Positions 22,110 through 30,259 of a DNA stretch of 37,691 nt are shown here, piece by piece. The stretch is taken from NCBI GenBank assembly GCA_030843315.1, contig JAUUPT010000040.1, forward strand, positions 1 to 37,691, written 5' to 3'. The stretch is from Bacteroidaceae bacterium (GTDB lineage Bacteria > Bacteroidota > Bacteroidia > Bacteroidales > Bacteroidaceae). Below the pieces are notes generated by a model. The model worked only from the letters and a program-made list of their open reading frames with translations. It was not told where the DNA came from and made no database searches. The translations under genes and the position numbers were made by a program. How positions within the stretch are numbered: position 1 is the first letter of the stretch; the number at the start of each line of letters is the position of its first letter.

Positions 22110-24299
22110 ATGTCAAAATTGAGATTCAGAGTAGTAGAGACGGCGTTCAAGAAGAAACCCGTTGAAGTGGCAGTTCCGGCGGAACGCCCGTCAGAGTATT
22201 TCGCCAAGTATGTATTCAACAAGGACAAGATGTTCAAGTATCTGTCCAGCAAGGTTTATGCCAAGCTGACCGATGTGATTGACAACGGTGCACCGCTGGA
22301 CCGCAGCATCGCCGATGAAGTGGCGGCAGGCATGAAGAAATGGGCCACCGAAATGGGAGCCACCCATTACACGCACTGGTTCCACCCGCTGACCGAAGGT
22401 ACTGCCGAAAAGCATGACGCTTTTGTAGAACATGACGGTAAAGGCGGTATGATGGAAGAATTCACCGGCAAGTTGCTCGTGCAGCAAGAACCCGATGCTT
22501 CCAGTTTCCCTAACGGTGGTATCCGCAACACTTTCGAGGCTCGCGGTTACTCAGCATGGGACCCCTCTTCACCTGCGTTCATTGTAGACGATACGCTCTG
22601 CATACCGACGATTTTCATTGCATATACCGGTGAGTCTCTGGACTACAAGGCACCGTTGCTGAAAGCGCTTCGTGCCGTAGATAAGGCTGCGGTCGACGTA
22701 TGCCGCTACTTCAACCCGGACGTGAAGAAGGTAGTTGCCTACCTGGGTTGGGAACAAGAGTACTTCCTGATTGACGAAGGTCTGTACGCTGCCCGTCCCG
22801 ACTTGTTGATGACCGGACGTACGCTGATGGGACACGACAGTGCCAAGAACCAGCAGTTGGAAGACCACTACTTCGGCGCCATTCCGAGCCGCGTAGCCGC
22901 CTTCATGAAGGAGTTGGAGATCGAAGCACTGAAGCTCGGCATCCCCGTCAAGACACGTCATAACGAGGTAGCCCCCAACCAGTTCGAGTTGGCTCCTATC
23001 TACGAAGAATGTAACCTGGCTGTAGACCACAACATGCTCATCATGGCCTTGATGCGCAAAGTAGCCCGTCACCACGGTTTCCGCGTGCTGCTGCACGAAA
23101 AACCGTTCAAAGGTGTCAACGGTAGCGGTAAGCACAACAACTGGTCACTGGGTACCGATACCGGCATCCTGCTGATGGGTCCGGGCAAGACACCCGAAGA
23201 AAACCTGCGTTTCATCACCTTCGTAGTGAACACGCTGATGGCCGTTTACAAGCACAACGGATTGCTGAAAGCCAGCATCTCCAGCGCTACGAACGCCCAC
23301 CGTCTGGGTGCCAACGAAGCACCTCCGGCAATCATCTCTTCCTTCCTGGGCAAGCAGTTGTCTCAAGTACTGGAGCACATCGAAGAAAGTACCAAAGACG
23401 ACCTCATCAGCCTCAGCGGCAAGCAAGGCATGAAGCTGGATATCCCGCAGATTCCCGAACTGATGATAGACAATACCGACCGTAACCGCACCAGCCCGTT
23501 CGCCTTCACCGGAAACCGTTTTGAGTTCCGCGCCGTAGGTTCCGAGGCTAACTGCGCCAGCGCCATGGTTGCCCTGAACGCTGCCGTAGCCGAACAGTTG
23601 GTAGAATTCAAGAAAGATGTGGATGCCCTCATCGAGAAGGGTGAACCGAAGATTTCGGCTATCCTCGAAGTGATTCGCAAATACATCAAGATCTGCAAGC
23701 CCATCCACTTCGACGGCAACGGCTACAGCGACGAATGGAAAGCCGAAGCTGCCCGCCGCGGTCTAGACTGCGAAACCAGCGTACCCGTCATCTTCGACAA
23801 CTATCTGAAACCGGAAAGTATCAAGATGTTCGAGACCATCGGCGTGATGACGCAGAAGGAACTCGAGGCCCGCAACGAAGTGAAGTGGGAAACTTACACG
23901 AAGAAAATCCAGATCGAAGCCCGTGTACTGGGAGACTTGGCAATGAACCACATCATCCCCGTAGCTACACAGTATCAGACCGACCTGGTGGACAACGTAT
24001 ACAAGATGAAGGACCTCTTCCCCGCAGAAAAGTCAGCAAAGCTCTCTGCCAAGAACCTGGAACTCATCGAAGAGATTGCCGACCGCACCGCCTTCATCAT
24101 GGAGCATGTAAATGCCATGGTCGAAGCCCGCAAGGTTGCCAACAAGATAGAATGTGAACGCGAAAAAGCCATCGCCTACCACGACACAATTGTGCCGATG
24201 ATGGAAGAAATCCGCTACCACATCGACAAGTTGGAACTCATCATCGACAACCAGATGTGGACGTTGCCGAAGTATAGAGAACTGCTATTTATAAGATAA
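22110..24299 (+). CDS. glnN: Glutamine synthetase, type III
   Basis: 729 residues, the length of GSIII and far longer than GSI or GSII. It makes glutamine from glutamate, ammonia and ATP as a large cytoplasmic oligomer. Visible motifs: the N-terminal GSIII region with THYTHWFHPLTEGTAEKHD; the catalytic part with KTRHNEVAPNQFELAPIYEE; GVNGSGKHNNWSLGTDTGIL (glutamate binding); NRTSPFAFTGNRFEFRAVGS; and the long C-terminal domain specific to type III. It follows glnK-amt, forming an uptake-plus-assimilation unit. The 106-nt gap carries the stem-loop at 22013-22040. A structured 3' region follows. Confidence 0.95.
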   Translation: MSKLRFRVVETAFKKKPVEVAVPAERPSEYFAKYVFNKDKMFKYLSSKVYAKLTDVIDNGAPLDRSIADEVAAGMKKWATEMGATHYTHWFHPLTEGTAEKHDAFVEHDGKGGMMEEFTGKLLVQQEPDASSFPNGGIRNTFEARGYSAWDPSSPAFIVDDTLCIPTIFIAYTGESLDYKAPLLKALRAVDKAAVDVCRYFNPDVKKVVAYLGWEQEYFLIDEGLYAARPDLLMTGRTLMGHDSAKNQQLEDHYFGAIPSRVAAFMKELEIEALKLGIPVKTRHNEVAPNQFELAPIYEECNLAVDHNMLIMALMRKVARHHGFRVLLHEKPFKGVNGSGKHNNWSLGTDTGILLMGPGKTPEENLRFITFVVNTLMAVYKHNGLLKASISSATNAHRLGANEAPPAIISSFLGKQLSQVLEHIEESTKDDLISLSGKQGMKLDIPQIPELMIDNTDRNRTSPFAFTGNRFEFRAVGSEANCASAMVALNAAVAEQLVEFKKDVDALIEKGEPKISAILEVIRKYIKICKPIHFDGNGYSDEWKAEAARRGLDCETSVPVIFDNYLKPESIKMFETIGVMTQKELEARNEVKWETYTKKIQIEARVLGDLAMNHIIPVATQYQTDLVDNVYKMKDLFPAEKSAKLSAKNLELIEEIADRTAFIMEHVNAMVEARKVANKIECEREKAIAYHDTIVPMMEEIRYHIDKLELIIDNQMWTLPKYRELLFIR

Positions 24300-24434
24300 A
24301 AAAATAGGTAGCTTCACGTAACCGGAAGGAAGCTTGAAAGTGCCCCCGCGGCACAAGTTATCTATTTCTTTTGTTGGTTGTTTTAAGTTTGCAGGGGGAG
24401 AGGTACCGTGAGGTAGTTCTCCCTCCCATTTTTT
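24300..24434 (+). terminator. Structured 3' region and terminator after glnN
   Basis: Three stems: AGCTTC/GAAGCT (about 24310-24334), GTGCC/GGCAC (about 24341-24355) and GGGAGA/TCTCCC (24396-24401, 24418-24423). The last is followed by TTTTTT (24429-24434), which acts as the terminator. The preceding ~100 nt is structured enough to be a processed 3' small RNA, but no internal promoter is visible. Confidence 0.5.
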
Positions 24435-24446
24435 AGTGCCCCGATA

Positions 24447-24478
24447 GTTGCCGATAGAAACAAAATAGATTATCTTTG
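24447..24478 (+). promoter_or_regulatory. Promoter for the S37-type peptidase
   Basis: GTTG (24447-24450), 20 nt, TATCTTTG (24471-24478). One mismatch in the -33 box. Leader about 20 nt. Confidence 0.55.
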
Positions 24479-24504
24479 TCGACCAATAAAACAACTGTCA
24501 TAGT

Positions 24505-25803
24505 ATGAAGAAACTACGTACCTGTCATGCAGCGTTGCTGCTGTTCGCACTCCTGTTTGTGCCGATCTATGCATCCGCACAAACCGCCCTGCAAGAGAAA
24601 CTGAGTCAGATTTCCGCCATCACGGAGACAAAGCCATTGCAATCGACCGAGTTCCAGGAGAAGTATGTCACTTACTTCACCCAACCGCTCGATCATCGCC
24701 ACCCCGAGAAAGGCAGTTTCCGCCAACGCGTCATCGTGGCCCATGTGGGCTTCGACCGCCCCACGGTGATTGTCACCGAAGGTTATGGAGCCGCTTATGC
24801 CGTCAACCCGAAGTTCCGCGAAGAGCTGTCCAGGCTGTTCGATGCTAACATGATATTCGTGGAACACCGCTACTTCCTCGAATCCACCCCCGAGCCCAGA
24901 GACTGGCAATACCTCACCGCCGAGAACTCTGCCGACGACCTGCACGCCGTGAATGCCGCCTTCCGCAGCATCTATCCCGGCAAGTGGATTGCTACCGGCA
25001 TCAGCAAGGGCGGACAGACCACCCTGCTCTACCGCACCTTCTATCCCGACGATGTGGATATCTCCGTTCCCTACGTGGCCCCGCTGTGCTACGACGTGGA
25101 AGACGGACGCCACGAACCTTTCCTCCGGAAGGTATCTACGCCCGAAGATCGCAAGAAAGTGCTGGACTTCCAGTTGGAAGTGCTGAAGCGGAGGTCTACG
25201 CTGCTACCCCTCTTCAAGAAATATTGCATGAATAACTATATGAAGTTCCGTGTCCCTAACGAAGAAGTATTCGACTATTCGGTACTGGAATATTCCTTTG
25301 CCTTTTGGCAATGGGGCACTCCCGTCAGCAGCATCCCCGATCCTTCGGCTTCGGATGAAGTGCTCTTCGAGCATCTGCTCACGGTCAGCAACCCCGACTA
25401 CTTCATTTCCAACAGTCCCAATGTTTCGTTCTTCGTACAGGCAGCCCGCGAACTGGGTTACTACGGCTACGACATTCGCCCGTTCAAGAAGTACCTCTCC
25501 ATCACTTCCAGCAAGGGCTATCTGCACCGCCTGATGCTGCCCGAAGAGCTGAAAGACATGCCTTTCGACAAGACGTTGAGCAAGAAAATCACCACCTATC
25601 TGAAAGAAAATGACCCCAAGATGATATTCATCTACGGTGAGAACGATCCCTGGACGGCTGCCGGAGTGACGTGGCTCAAAGGAAAGAAGAACGTCCATGT
25701 CTTCATCCAGCCCGGCGGCAGTCACCGTACGCGCATCAGCACCCTGCCTGAGGCTGATCAACATGAAGTCATCTCTTTGATAGACAAGTGGTTGAAAGAA
25801 TAA
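24505..25803 (+). CDS. Secreted serine peptidase, S37/tripeptidyl-aminopeptidase type
   Basis: 432 residues. Signal peptide ending at ASA-Q (about 26). An alpha/beta-hydrolase follows with nucleophile Ser167 in ATGISKGGQTTL, a probable acid Asp381 in GENDPWTAAG and His407 in PGGSHRTRI. N-terminal YFTQPLDHRHPEKGSFRQRVIVAH and VTEGYGA are typical of the PS-10/S37 family and of the related S28 prolyl peptidases. Members remove short peptides from protein N-termini. The location is periplasmic or surface. Single-gene unit with its own promoter and a terminator at 25806-25844. Confidence 0.8.
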   Translation: MKKLRTCHAALLLFALLFVPIYASAQTALQEKLSQISAITETKPLQSTEFQEKYVTYFTQPLDHRHPEKGSFRQRVIVAHVGFDRPTVIVTEGYGAAYAVNPKFREELSRLFDANMIFVEHRYFLESTPEPRDWQYLTAENSADDLHAVNAAFRSIYPGKWIATGISKGGQTTLLYRTFYPDDVDISVPYVAPLCYDVEDGRHEPFLRKVSTPEDRKKVLDFQLEVLKRRSTLLPLFKKYCMNNYMKFRVPNEEVFDYSVLEYSFAFWQWGTPVSSIPDPSASDEVLFEHLLTVSNPDYFISNSPNVSFFVQAARELGYYGYDIRPFKKYLSITSSKGYLHRLMLPEELKDMPFDKTLSKKITTYLKENDPKMIFIYGENDPWTAAGVTWLKGKKNVHVFIQPGGSHRTRISTLPEADQHEVISLIDKWLKE

Positions 25804-25805
25804 AA

Positions 25806-25844
25806 AAACGGATGATGCGTTGAGGTAAAACACATCATCCGTTT
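25806..25844 (+). terminator. Terminator of the peptidase gene
   Basis: 12-bp stem AAACGGATGATG (25806-25817) / CATCATCCGTTT (25833-25844), two bases after the stop. The A and T runs suit either strand. Confidence 0.7.
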
Positions 25845-25849
25845 CATGC

Positions 25850-25914
25850 AAACAGACCATGCGTTTGGGGCAAACAGACCATCTGTTTCCGCCCGACGCA
25901 TGGTCTGTTTTTTT
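25850..25914 (-). repeat. 15-bp stem containing another ACAGACCATCTGT palindrome
   Basis: AAACAGACCATGCGT (25850-25864) pairs with ACGCATGGTCTGTTT (25896-25910). The loop holds AAACAGACCATCTGTTT (25872-25888), the same palindrome found at 805-817, about 25 kb away. It overlaps the stop of the minus-strand HdeD-like gene and lies between two convergent genes, so it may terminate both. Confidence 0.65.
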
Positions 25915-26494
25915 AGTCTATAATTTCAGCATCTTCTATATTGTCTATTGTCTTTGCCGAAGTCCCTTTTCCGGGCGTTTGGGGCCGGCGGCGGGTAAAC
26001 GTGAACCAGTTCAGCAACTCCGAAGCGGCATATACCAAACTACTGATGCCGATAATGATGAATGCCGTGGAGCGCACGCCCATCGGATTGAACAACGCAA
26101 GCAGTCCGGCAAGCAGAATCAGAACCGGAACGACATAGAATCCCCCCGGAACCGGCATCCAACGACGGGCTGCGGAGAGCGACGCAATCTGTTGCACACC
26201 GCCCATCACCAGGATAAATCCGAGCACAAACGTCAGCAAGTCGGCAAAGAAACCGGGCATGATGACCAGCCACAAGCCGAACAACAAACTACCCACACCT
26301 TCCACCGGGAAGCGACGACGCACCTCGGCATTCTGTGCAAAGTAGCCTATGATGCTGATGAGAGATGGCACCATGAAAATGACACCGATCGTAATGACGA
26401 AATAATCACCCGCCTGGTCGGGAAACATCACCAGCACCAGTCCGATTATAAGCGCACATATCGCACGCAGAAATGAATAACTTAATCCTTTCAT
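25913..26494 (-). CDS. HdeD-family (DUF308) inner-membrane protein
   Basis: 193 residues with six hydrophobic helices (about 8-28, 30-50, 66-86, 88-106, 117-135, 140-160), the DUF308 repeat pattern of HdeD proteins. Examples are ALIIGLVLVMFP and LLFGLWLVIMPGFFADLLTFVLGFILVMGGVQQI. The C-terminal 30 residues are charged and cytoplasmic (FTFTRRRPQTPGKGT...). HdeD is linked to acid resistance in E. coli; the role in Bacteroides is not known. It is convergent with the peptidase gene. The small gene at 26560-26667 lies directly upstream on the same strand. Confidence 0.75.
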   Translation of the reverse strand: MKGLSYSFLRAICALIIGLVLVMFPDQAGDYFVITIGVIFMVPSLISIIGYFAQNAEVRRRFPVEGVGSLLFGLWLVIMPGFFADLLTFVLGFILVMGGVQQIASLSAARRWMPVPGGFYVVPVLILLAGLLALFNPMGVRSTAFIIIGISSLVYAASELLNWFTFTRRRPQTPGKGTSAKTIDNIEDAEIID

Positions 26495-26559
26495 GAGTCT
26501 ATGATTTTTTGCGAAGATACATTTTTATCCGGATAACTCCGCAGGAAAATTCGGGAAAA

Positions 26560-26667
26560 TCAATTCATACCCAGCCAGGCATTCAGATCTTCGGCCACAA
26601 AAAGCCAGTATAATAGTAGAAGTACCGCAATGATGACGCCTATTGCGACTAAATGTTTTCGTTTCAT
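26560..26667 (-). CDS. 35-residue single-span membrane peptide
   Basis: Too short for standard ORF calls. It reads MKRKHLVAIGVIIAVLLLLY, then WLFVAEDLNAWLGMN and TGA. A basic N-terminus, one ~18-residue hydrophobic helix (6-23) and a short acidic tail give a typical small membrane protein with the N-terminus inside. The ATG follows AAAGGA at a normal spacing of 6 nt. The codons are unbroken and the coding composition is plausible. It lies 65 nt upstream of the HdeD-like gene on the same strand. Function unknown. Confidence 0.55.
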   Translation of the reverse strand: MKRKHLVAIGVIIAVLLLLYWLFVAEDLNAWLGMN

Positions 26668-26768
26668 AGTCAATCCTTTCTTTTTTAGGGTAAATATTCG
26701 TTATTTTTGTTGATATAGAACAATATTTCAAGAAATTTGTTCTAATGAAGAAAAAAAGTAAGATTTGT

Positions 26769-26799
26769 TTTGGCGTTCCAAACAAAGTGCTTATATTTG
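26769..26799 (+). promoter_or_regulatory. trp operon promoter
   Basis: TTTG (26769-26772), exactly 19 nt, TATATTTG (26792-26799): a perfect Bacteroides consensus. The transcript should start near 26806, just before the leader peptide. Confidence 0.75.
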
Positions 26800-26824
26800 C
26801 CCCCCAGTTAAGACAAAAAAGACA

Positions 26825-26887
26825 ATGAGAACAATGTTAGTAAATACATATTGGTGGTGGCACCCGTTACAACTCCGACAGTCGTAA
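26825..26887 (+). CDS. trpL: trp leader peptide
   Basis: 20 codons plus TAA. It contains three consecutive UGG codons (residues 10-12, in TYWWWHP). A ribosome stalled on these when charged tRNA-Trp is scarce would alter pairing in the downstream RNA. It is located between the perfect promoter at 26769-26799 and the terminator stem at 26934-26968, ahead of trpB. No independent function is expected for the peptide. The three Trp codons together with the terminator make the identification strong. Confidence 0.85.
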   Translation: MRTMLVNTYWWWHPLQLRQS

Positions 26888-26933
26888 GGGAGCAGCGCTC
26901 GTATGTATATATGTAATATATAAATAAAAAAAG

Positions 26934-26972
26934 AAAGAGCCCTGTCGCACCAAGCGACAGGGCTCTTTTCGT
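26934..26972 (+). terminator. trp attenuator (terminator stem)
   Basis: 15-bp perfect stem AAAGAGCCCTGTCGC (26934-26948) / GCGACAGGGCTCTTT (26954-26968), 5-nt loop, then TCGTTT. CGACAG (26876-26881), covering the end of the leader peptide, can pair with CTGTCG (26942-26947) in the terminator's first arm, giving an antiterminator when ribosomes stall at the Trp codons. A small GAGC/GCTC hairpin lies between. Confidence 0.85.
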
Positions 26973-27020
26973 TTAGGGAAGTCAATAAACAGCATCGTAA
27001 ACAATTAAACAATAAACAAT

Positions 27021-28199
27021 ATGAGTTTCTTAGTTGACAAAGAAGGCTATTACGGAGAATTCGGCGGGGCATACGTCCCCGAAATCCTCCACAAGTGTGT
27101 AGAAGAACTGCAAAACACCTACCTCGGCGTACTGCAAAGTGAAGACTTCAAGCGCGAATACGACCAGTTGCTGCGCGACTACGTAGGCCGTCCTTCCCCA
27201 CTCTACCTGGCACACCGGTTATCCGAGAAGTACGGTTGCCGAATCTACCTGAAACGGGAAGACCTGAACCACACCGGCGCCCACAAAATCAACAACACCA
27301 TCGGCCAAATCCTCTTGGCACGCCGCATGGGCAAGCACCGCATCATCGCCGAAACCGGTGCCGGACAGCACGGCGTAGCCACCGCCACCGTCTGCGCCCT
27401 GATGAACATGGAGTGCATCGTCTACATGGGCAAGACCGACGTAGAACGCCAGCACATCAACGTAGAGAAGATGAAGATGCTGGGCGCCACCGTAGTCCCC
27501 GTCACCAGCGGCAACATGACGCTGAAGGACGCCACCAACGAGGCCATCCGCGACTGGTGCTGCCATCCGTCGGACACCTATTATATAATAGGCTCCACCG
27601 TCGGCCCGCATCCCTACCCCGATATGGTAGCCCGCCTGCAATCGGTCATCAGCGAAGAAATCAAGAAGCAGCTCCTGGAGCACGAAGGACGCGACTGTCC
27701 CGACTACCTCATCGCCTGCGTAGGTGGAGGAAGCAACGCCGCCGGCACCATCTACCACTACATCGACGACGCCCGCGTACAAATCGTCCTCGCCGAAGCA
27801 GGAGGCAAAGGGATAGAGACCGGCATGACCGCCGCCACCATCGCCCTGGGCAAGCTCGGCATCATCCACGGCTCCCGCACCTACGTCATTCAGGACGAGG
27901 ACGGGCAGATAGAAGAACCCTACTCCATCTCCGCCGGACTGGATTATCCGGGCATCGGCCCCATGCACGCCAACCTTGCCGCCCAACGCCGGGCGCTCGT
28001 CCTTTCCGTCAACGACGACGAGGCCATCCGCGCCGCCTACGAACTGACGAAACTCGAAGGCATCATCCCCGCCTTGGAAAGCGCCCACGCCCTGGGTGCG
28101 CTGGAGAAGATGACATTCCGACCGACCGACGTCGTGGTACTGACGGTTTCGGGAAGGGGAGACAAGGATATAGAGACTTATCTGAATTATGAGTTATAA
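27021..28199 (+). CDS. trpB: Tryptophan synthase beta chain
   Basis: 392 residues. It condenses indole with serine using PLP; the PLP lysine is Lys89 in HTGAHKINNT. GAGQHGVATAT, the phosphate loop GGGSNAAG and EPYSISAGLDYPGIGP are standard TrpB1 motifs. It is the first structural gene after the attenuator, separated from its partner trpA, which is last in this operon (B-E-G-D-C-F-A). trpE follows after 19 nt. Cytoplasmic; forms the alpha2-beta2 complex with the trpA product. Confidence 0.97.
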   Translation: MSFLVDKEGYYGEFGGAYVPEILHKCVEELQNTYLGVLQSEDFKREYDQLLRDYVGRPSPLYLAHRLSEKYGCRIYLKREDLNHTGAHKINNTIGQILLARRMGKHRIIAETGAGQHGVATATVCALMNMECIVYMGKTDVERQHINVEKMKMLGATVVPVTSGNMTLKDATNEAIRDWCCHPSDTYYIIGSTVGPHPYPDMVARLQSVISEEIKKQLLEHEGRDCPDYLIACVGGGSNAAGTIYHYIDDARVQIVLAEAGGKGIETGMTAATIALGKLGIIHGSRTYVIQDEDGQIEEPYSISAGLDYPGIGPMHANLAAQRRALVLSVNDDEAIRAAYELTKLEGIIPALESAHALGALEKMTFRPTDVVVLTVSGRGDKDIETYLNYEL

Positions 28200-28218
28200 T
28201 TAAAAAAGACATACCGTT

Positions 28219-29640
28219 ATGAAACAATACCAATACACCACCGTCAGCCGCACCGTACTCGGCGACCTGCACACCCCGGTGAGCACCTACCTCAAAGTAC
28301 GCGACATCTTCCCCCAGAGCGCCCTCATGGAGAGCTCCGACTATCACGGCAGCGAGAACAACCGCTCCTTCATCGGCCTCTGCCCCGTGGCAAGCGTCAG
28401 CATCGACCACGGCACCGCCGTCTTCCGCCTGCCCGACGGCAGTCGCGAAGAACACCCCGTATGCGACGGCAGCAACGAAGCCCCCGACGGCTACCGCGTA
28501 GAAACCGCCTTGAGCGATTTCCTCTCCCGCTTCCGCGTAGAAGGCGAGTACAGCGAATACTGCGGCCTCTACGGCTACACCTCCTTCAACGCCGTGCGCT
28601 ACTTCGAGAACATCCCCGTGAAGGACAGCCGCGAAGCCACCAACGACGCGCCCGATATGCTATACATATTATACAAATATCTCATCGTCTTCAACGACTT
28701 CAAGAACGAAATGCTGTTGCTGGAAATGCTGCAAGACGGCGAAACCAGCGAACTGGACCAGGTGCAGAAAGCCATCCACAACCGCAACTACACCGCCTAC
28801 GATTTCCGCGCCGTAGGCGAAACCACCTCCCCCCTCACCGACGAGGAGCACAAGGCGAACATCCGCCGCGGCATTGCCCACTGCCTGCGCGGCGATGTCT
28901 TCCAGATTGTCCTCTCCCGCCGCTTCGAGCAGCGCTTCACAGGCGACGACTTCAAGCTCTACCGCGCCCTGCGCAGCATCAACCCCTCGCCCTATCTGTT
29001 CTACTTCGACTTCGGCGGCTTCCGCATCTTCGGCTCCTCGCCCGAGACACACTGCCGCATCGACGGCTGCCGCGCCTACATCGACCCCATCGCCGGAACC
29101 ACCAAGCGCACCGGTGATGCCCGCCAAGATGCCGTCAACGCCCAATACCTGCACGACGACCCCAAGGAGAACGCCGAGCACGTGATGCTGGTAGACCTGG
29201 CACGCAACGACCTCAGCCGCAACTGCCACGACGTAAAGGTGGACTTCTACAAAGATACGCAGTATTACAGCCACGTCATCCACCTCGTCAGCCGCGTCAG
29301 CGGTACGCTGGATGAAGGCGCCAACCCCATAAAAGCCTTCATCGACACCTTTCCCGCCGGCACGCTGAGCGGTGCGCCCAAAGTACGTGCCATGCAGCTC
29401 ATCAGCGAAATGGAACCCCACAACCGCGGCGCCTACGGTGGCTGCATCGGCTTCATCGGACTGGACGGCTCGCTGAACCAGGCCATCACCATCCGCACCT
29501 TCGTCAGCCGCAACGGTATACTTTGGTTCCAGGCAGGCGGCGGCATCGTGGCAAAGAGCAACGACGAGTACGAGCTGCAAGAAGTGAACAATAAACTCGG
29601 TGCGCTGAAGAAAGCAATCATCATGGCAGAAAAAATGTAA
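28219..29640 (+). CDS. trpE: Anthranilate synthase component I
   Basis: 473 residues. It converts chorismate to anthranilate with ammonia from TrpG. The N-terminal regulatory domain includes SALMESSDYHGSENNRSFIG; the ESS-type motif is where tryptophan binds for feedback inhibition. The C-terminal chorismate-binding domain has DPIAGTTKRTGDA, HVMLVDLARNDL, FPAGTLSGAPKVRAM and QAGGGIVAKSNDEYE. All catalytic motifs look intact. trpG begins 11 nt downstream. Confidence 0.96.
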   Translation: MKQYQYTTVSRTVLGDLHTPVSTYLKVRDIFPQSALMESSDYHGSENNRSFIGLCPVASVSIDHGTAVFRLPDGSREEHPVCDGSNEAPDGYRVETALSDFLSRFRVEGEYSEYCGLYGYTSFNAVRYFENIPVKDSREATNDAPDMLYILYKYLIVFNDFKNEMLLLEMLQDGETSELDQVQKAIHNRNYTAYDFRAVGETTSPLTDEEHKANIRRGIAHCLRGDVFQIVLSRRFEQRFTGDDFKLYRALRSINPSPYLFYFDFGGFRIFGSSPETHCRIDGCRAYIDPIAGTTKRTGDARQDAVNAQYLHDDPKENAEHVMLVDLARNDLSRNCHDVKVDFYKDTQYYSHVIHLVSRVSGTLDEGANPIKAFIDTFPAGTLSGAPKVRAMQLISEMEPHNRGAYGGCIGFIGLDGSLNQAITIRTFVSRNGILWFQAGGGIVAKSNDEYELQEVNNKLGALKKAIIMAEKM

Positions 29641-29651
29641 AACAGAACGAA

Positions 29652-30215
29652 ATGAAAACAGTAATCATAGACAACTACGACTCCTTCACCTACAACCTGT
29701 CCCACCTGGTGAAAGAGCTTGGCGCAACGGTAGACGTACTGCGCAACGACCGCTTCCTCCTCCAAGACCTGGAGCCATACGACAAGATCATCCTCTCCCC
29801 CGGCCCCGGCATCCCCGAGGAAGCAGGACTGCTGCTCGACGTCATCCGCACCTACGCCGGACGGAAACCCATCCTCGGCGTCTGCCTGGGCGAACAAGCC
29901 ATCGGGCAGGTATTCGGCGGCACACTGACTAACCTGAGTGACGTCTTCCACGGCGTACAAACCCCGGTCCGACTGGTAGAACCGGACTACATCTTCCGCG
30001 GTCTGCCGGAAGAAATCCCCGTAGGCCGCTACCACTCCTGGGTAGTCTCCACCGAAGGACTGCCCGAAGACCTGGTAGTGACCGCCGTCAGCCCCGAAGG
30101 GCAAATCATGGCGCTGAAGCACCGCCGGTACGACGTTCACGGCATCCAGTTCCACCCCGAATCCGTGCTGACGCCGGACGGAAAACAGATAATGAAGAAC
30201 TGGCTTTTCATCTGA
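29652..30215 (+). CDS. trpG: Anthranilate synthase component II (glutamine amidotransferase)
   Basis: 187 residues, a stand-alone class I amidotransferase. Triad: Cys78 (GVCLGEQAIG), His168 and Glu170 (IQFHPES). The oxyanion-side GPGIPEEAG is present. The residue after GVCLG is Glu81, where most TrpG/PabA proteins have His (GVCLGHQ). It is not part of the triad but is usually conserved. In many bacteria one TrpG also serves PabB; this gene's place in the trp operon argues for tryptophan. Followed by a 44-nt A/T-rich gap and trpD. Confidence 0.95.
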   Translation: MKTVIIDNYDSFTYNLSHLVKELGATVDVLRNDRFLLQDLEPYDKIILSPGPGIPEEAGLLLDVIRTYAGRKPILGVCLGEQAIGQVFGGTLTNLSDVFHGVQTPVRLVEPDYIFRGLPEEIPVGRYHSWVVSTEGLPEDLVVTAVSPEGQIMALKHRRYDVHGIQFHPESVLTPDGKQIMKNWLFI

Positions 30216-30259
30216 AACAGCGCAGCCTTTTAATTATTAATTTTTAATTTTCAATTCTC

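Noticed and set aside
27219..29580. Long open frames (289-318 residues) in the trpB-trpE region
   Set aside because: They lie in alternate frames or the opposite strand of well-identified genes; the Arg/Pro/His- or Ala/Val/Gly-rich composition reflects the high GC at third codon positions.
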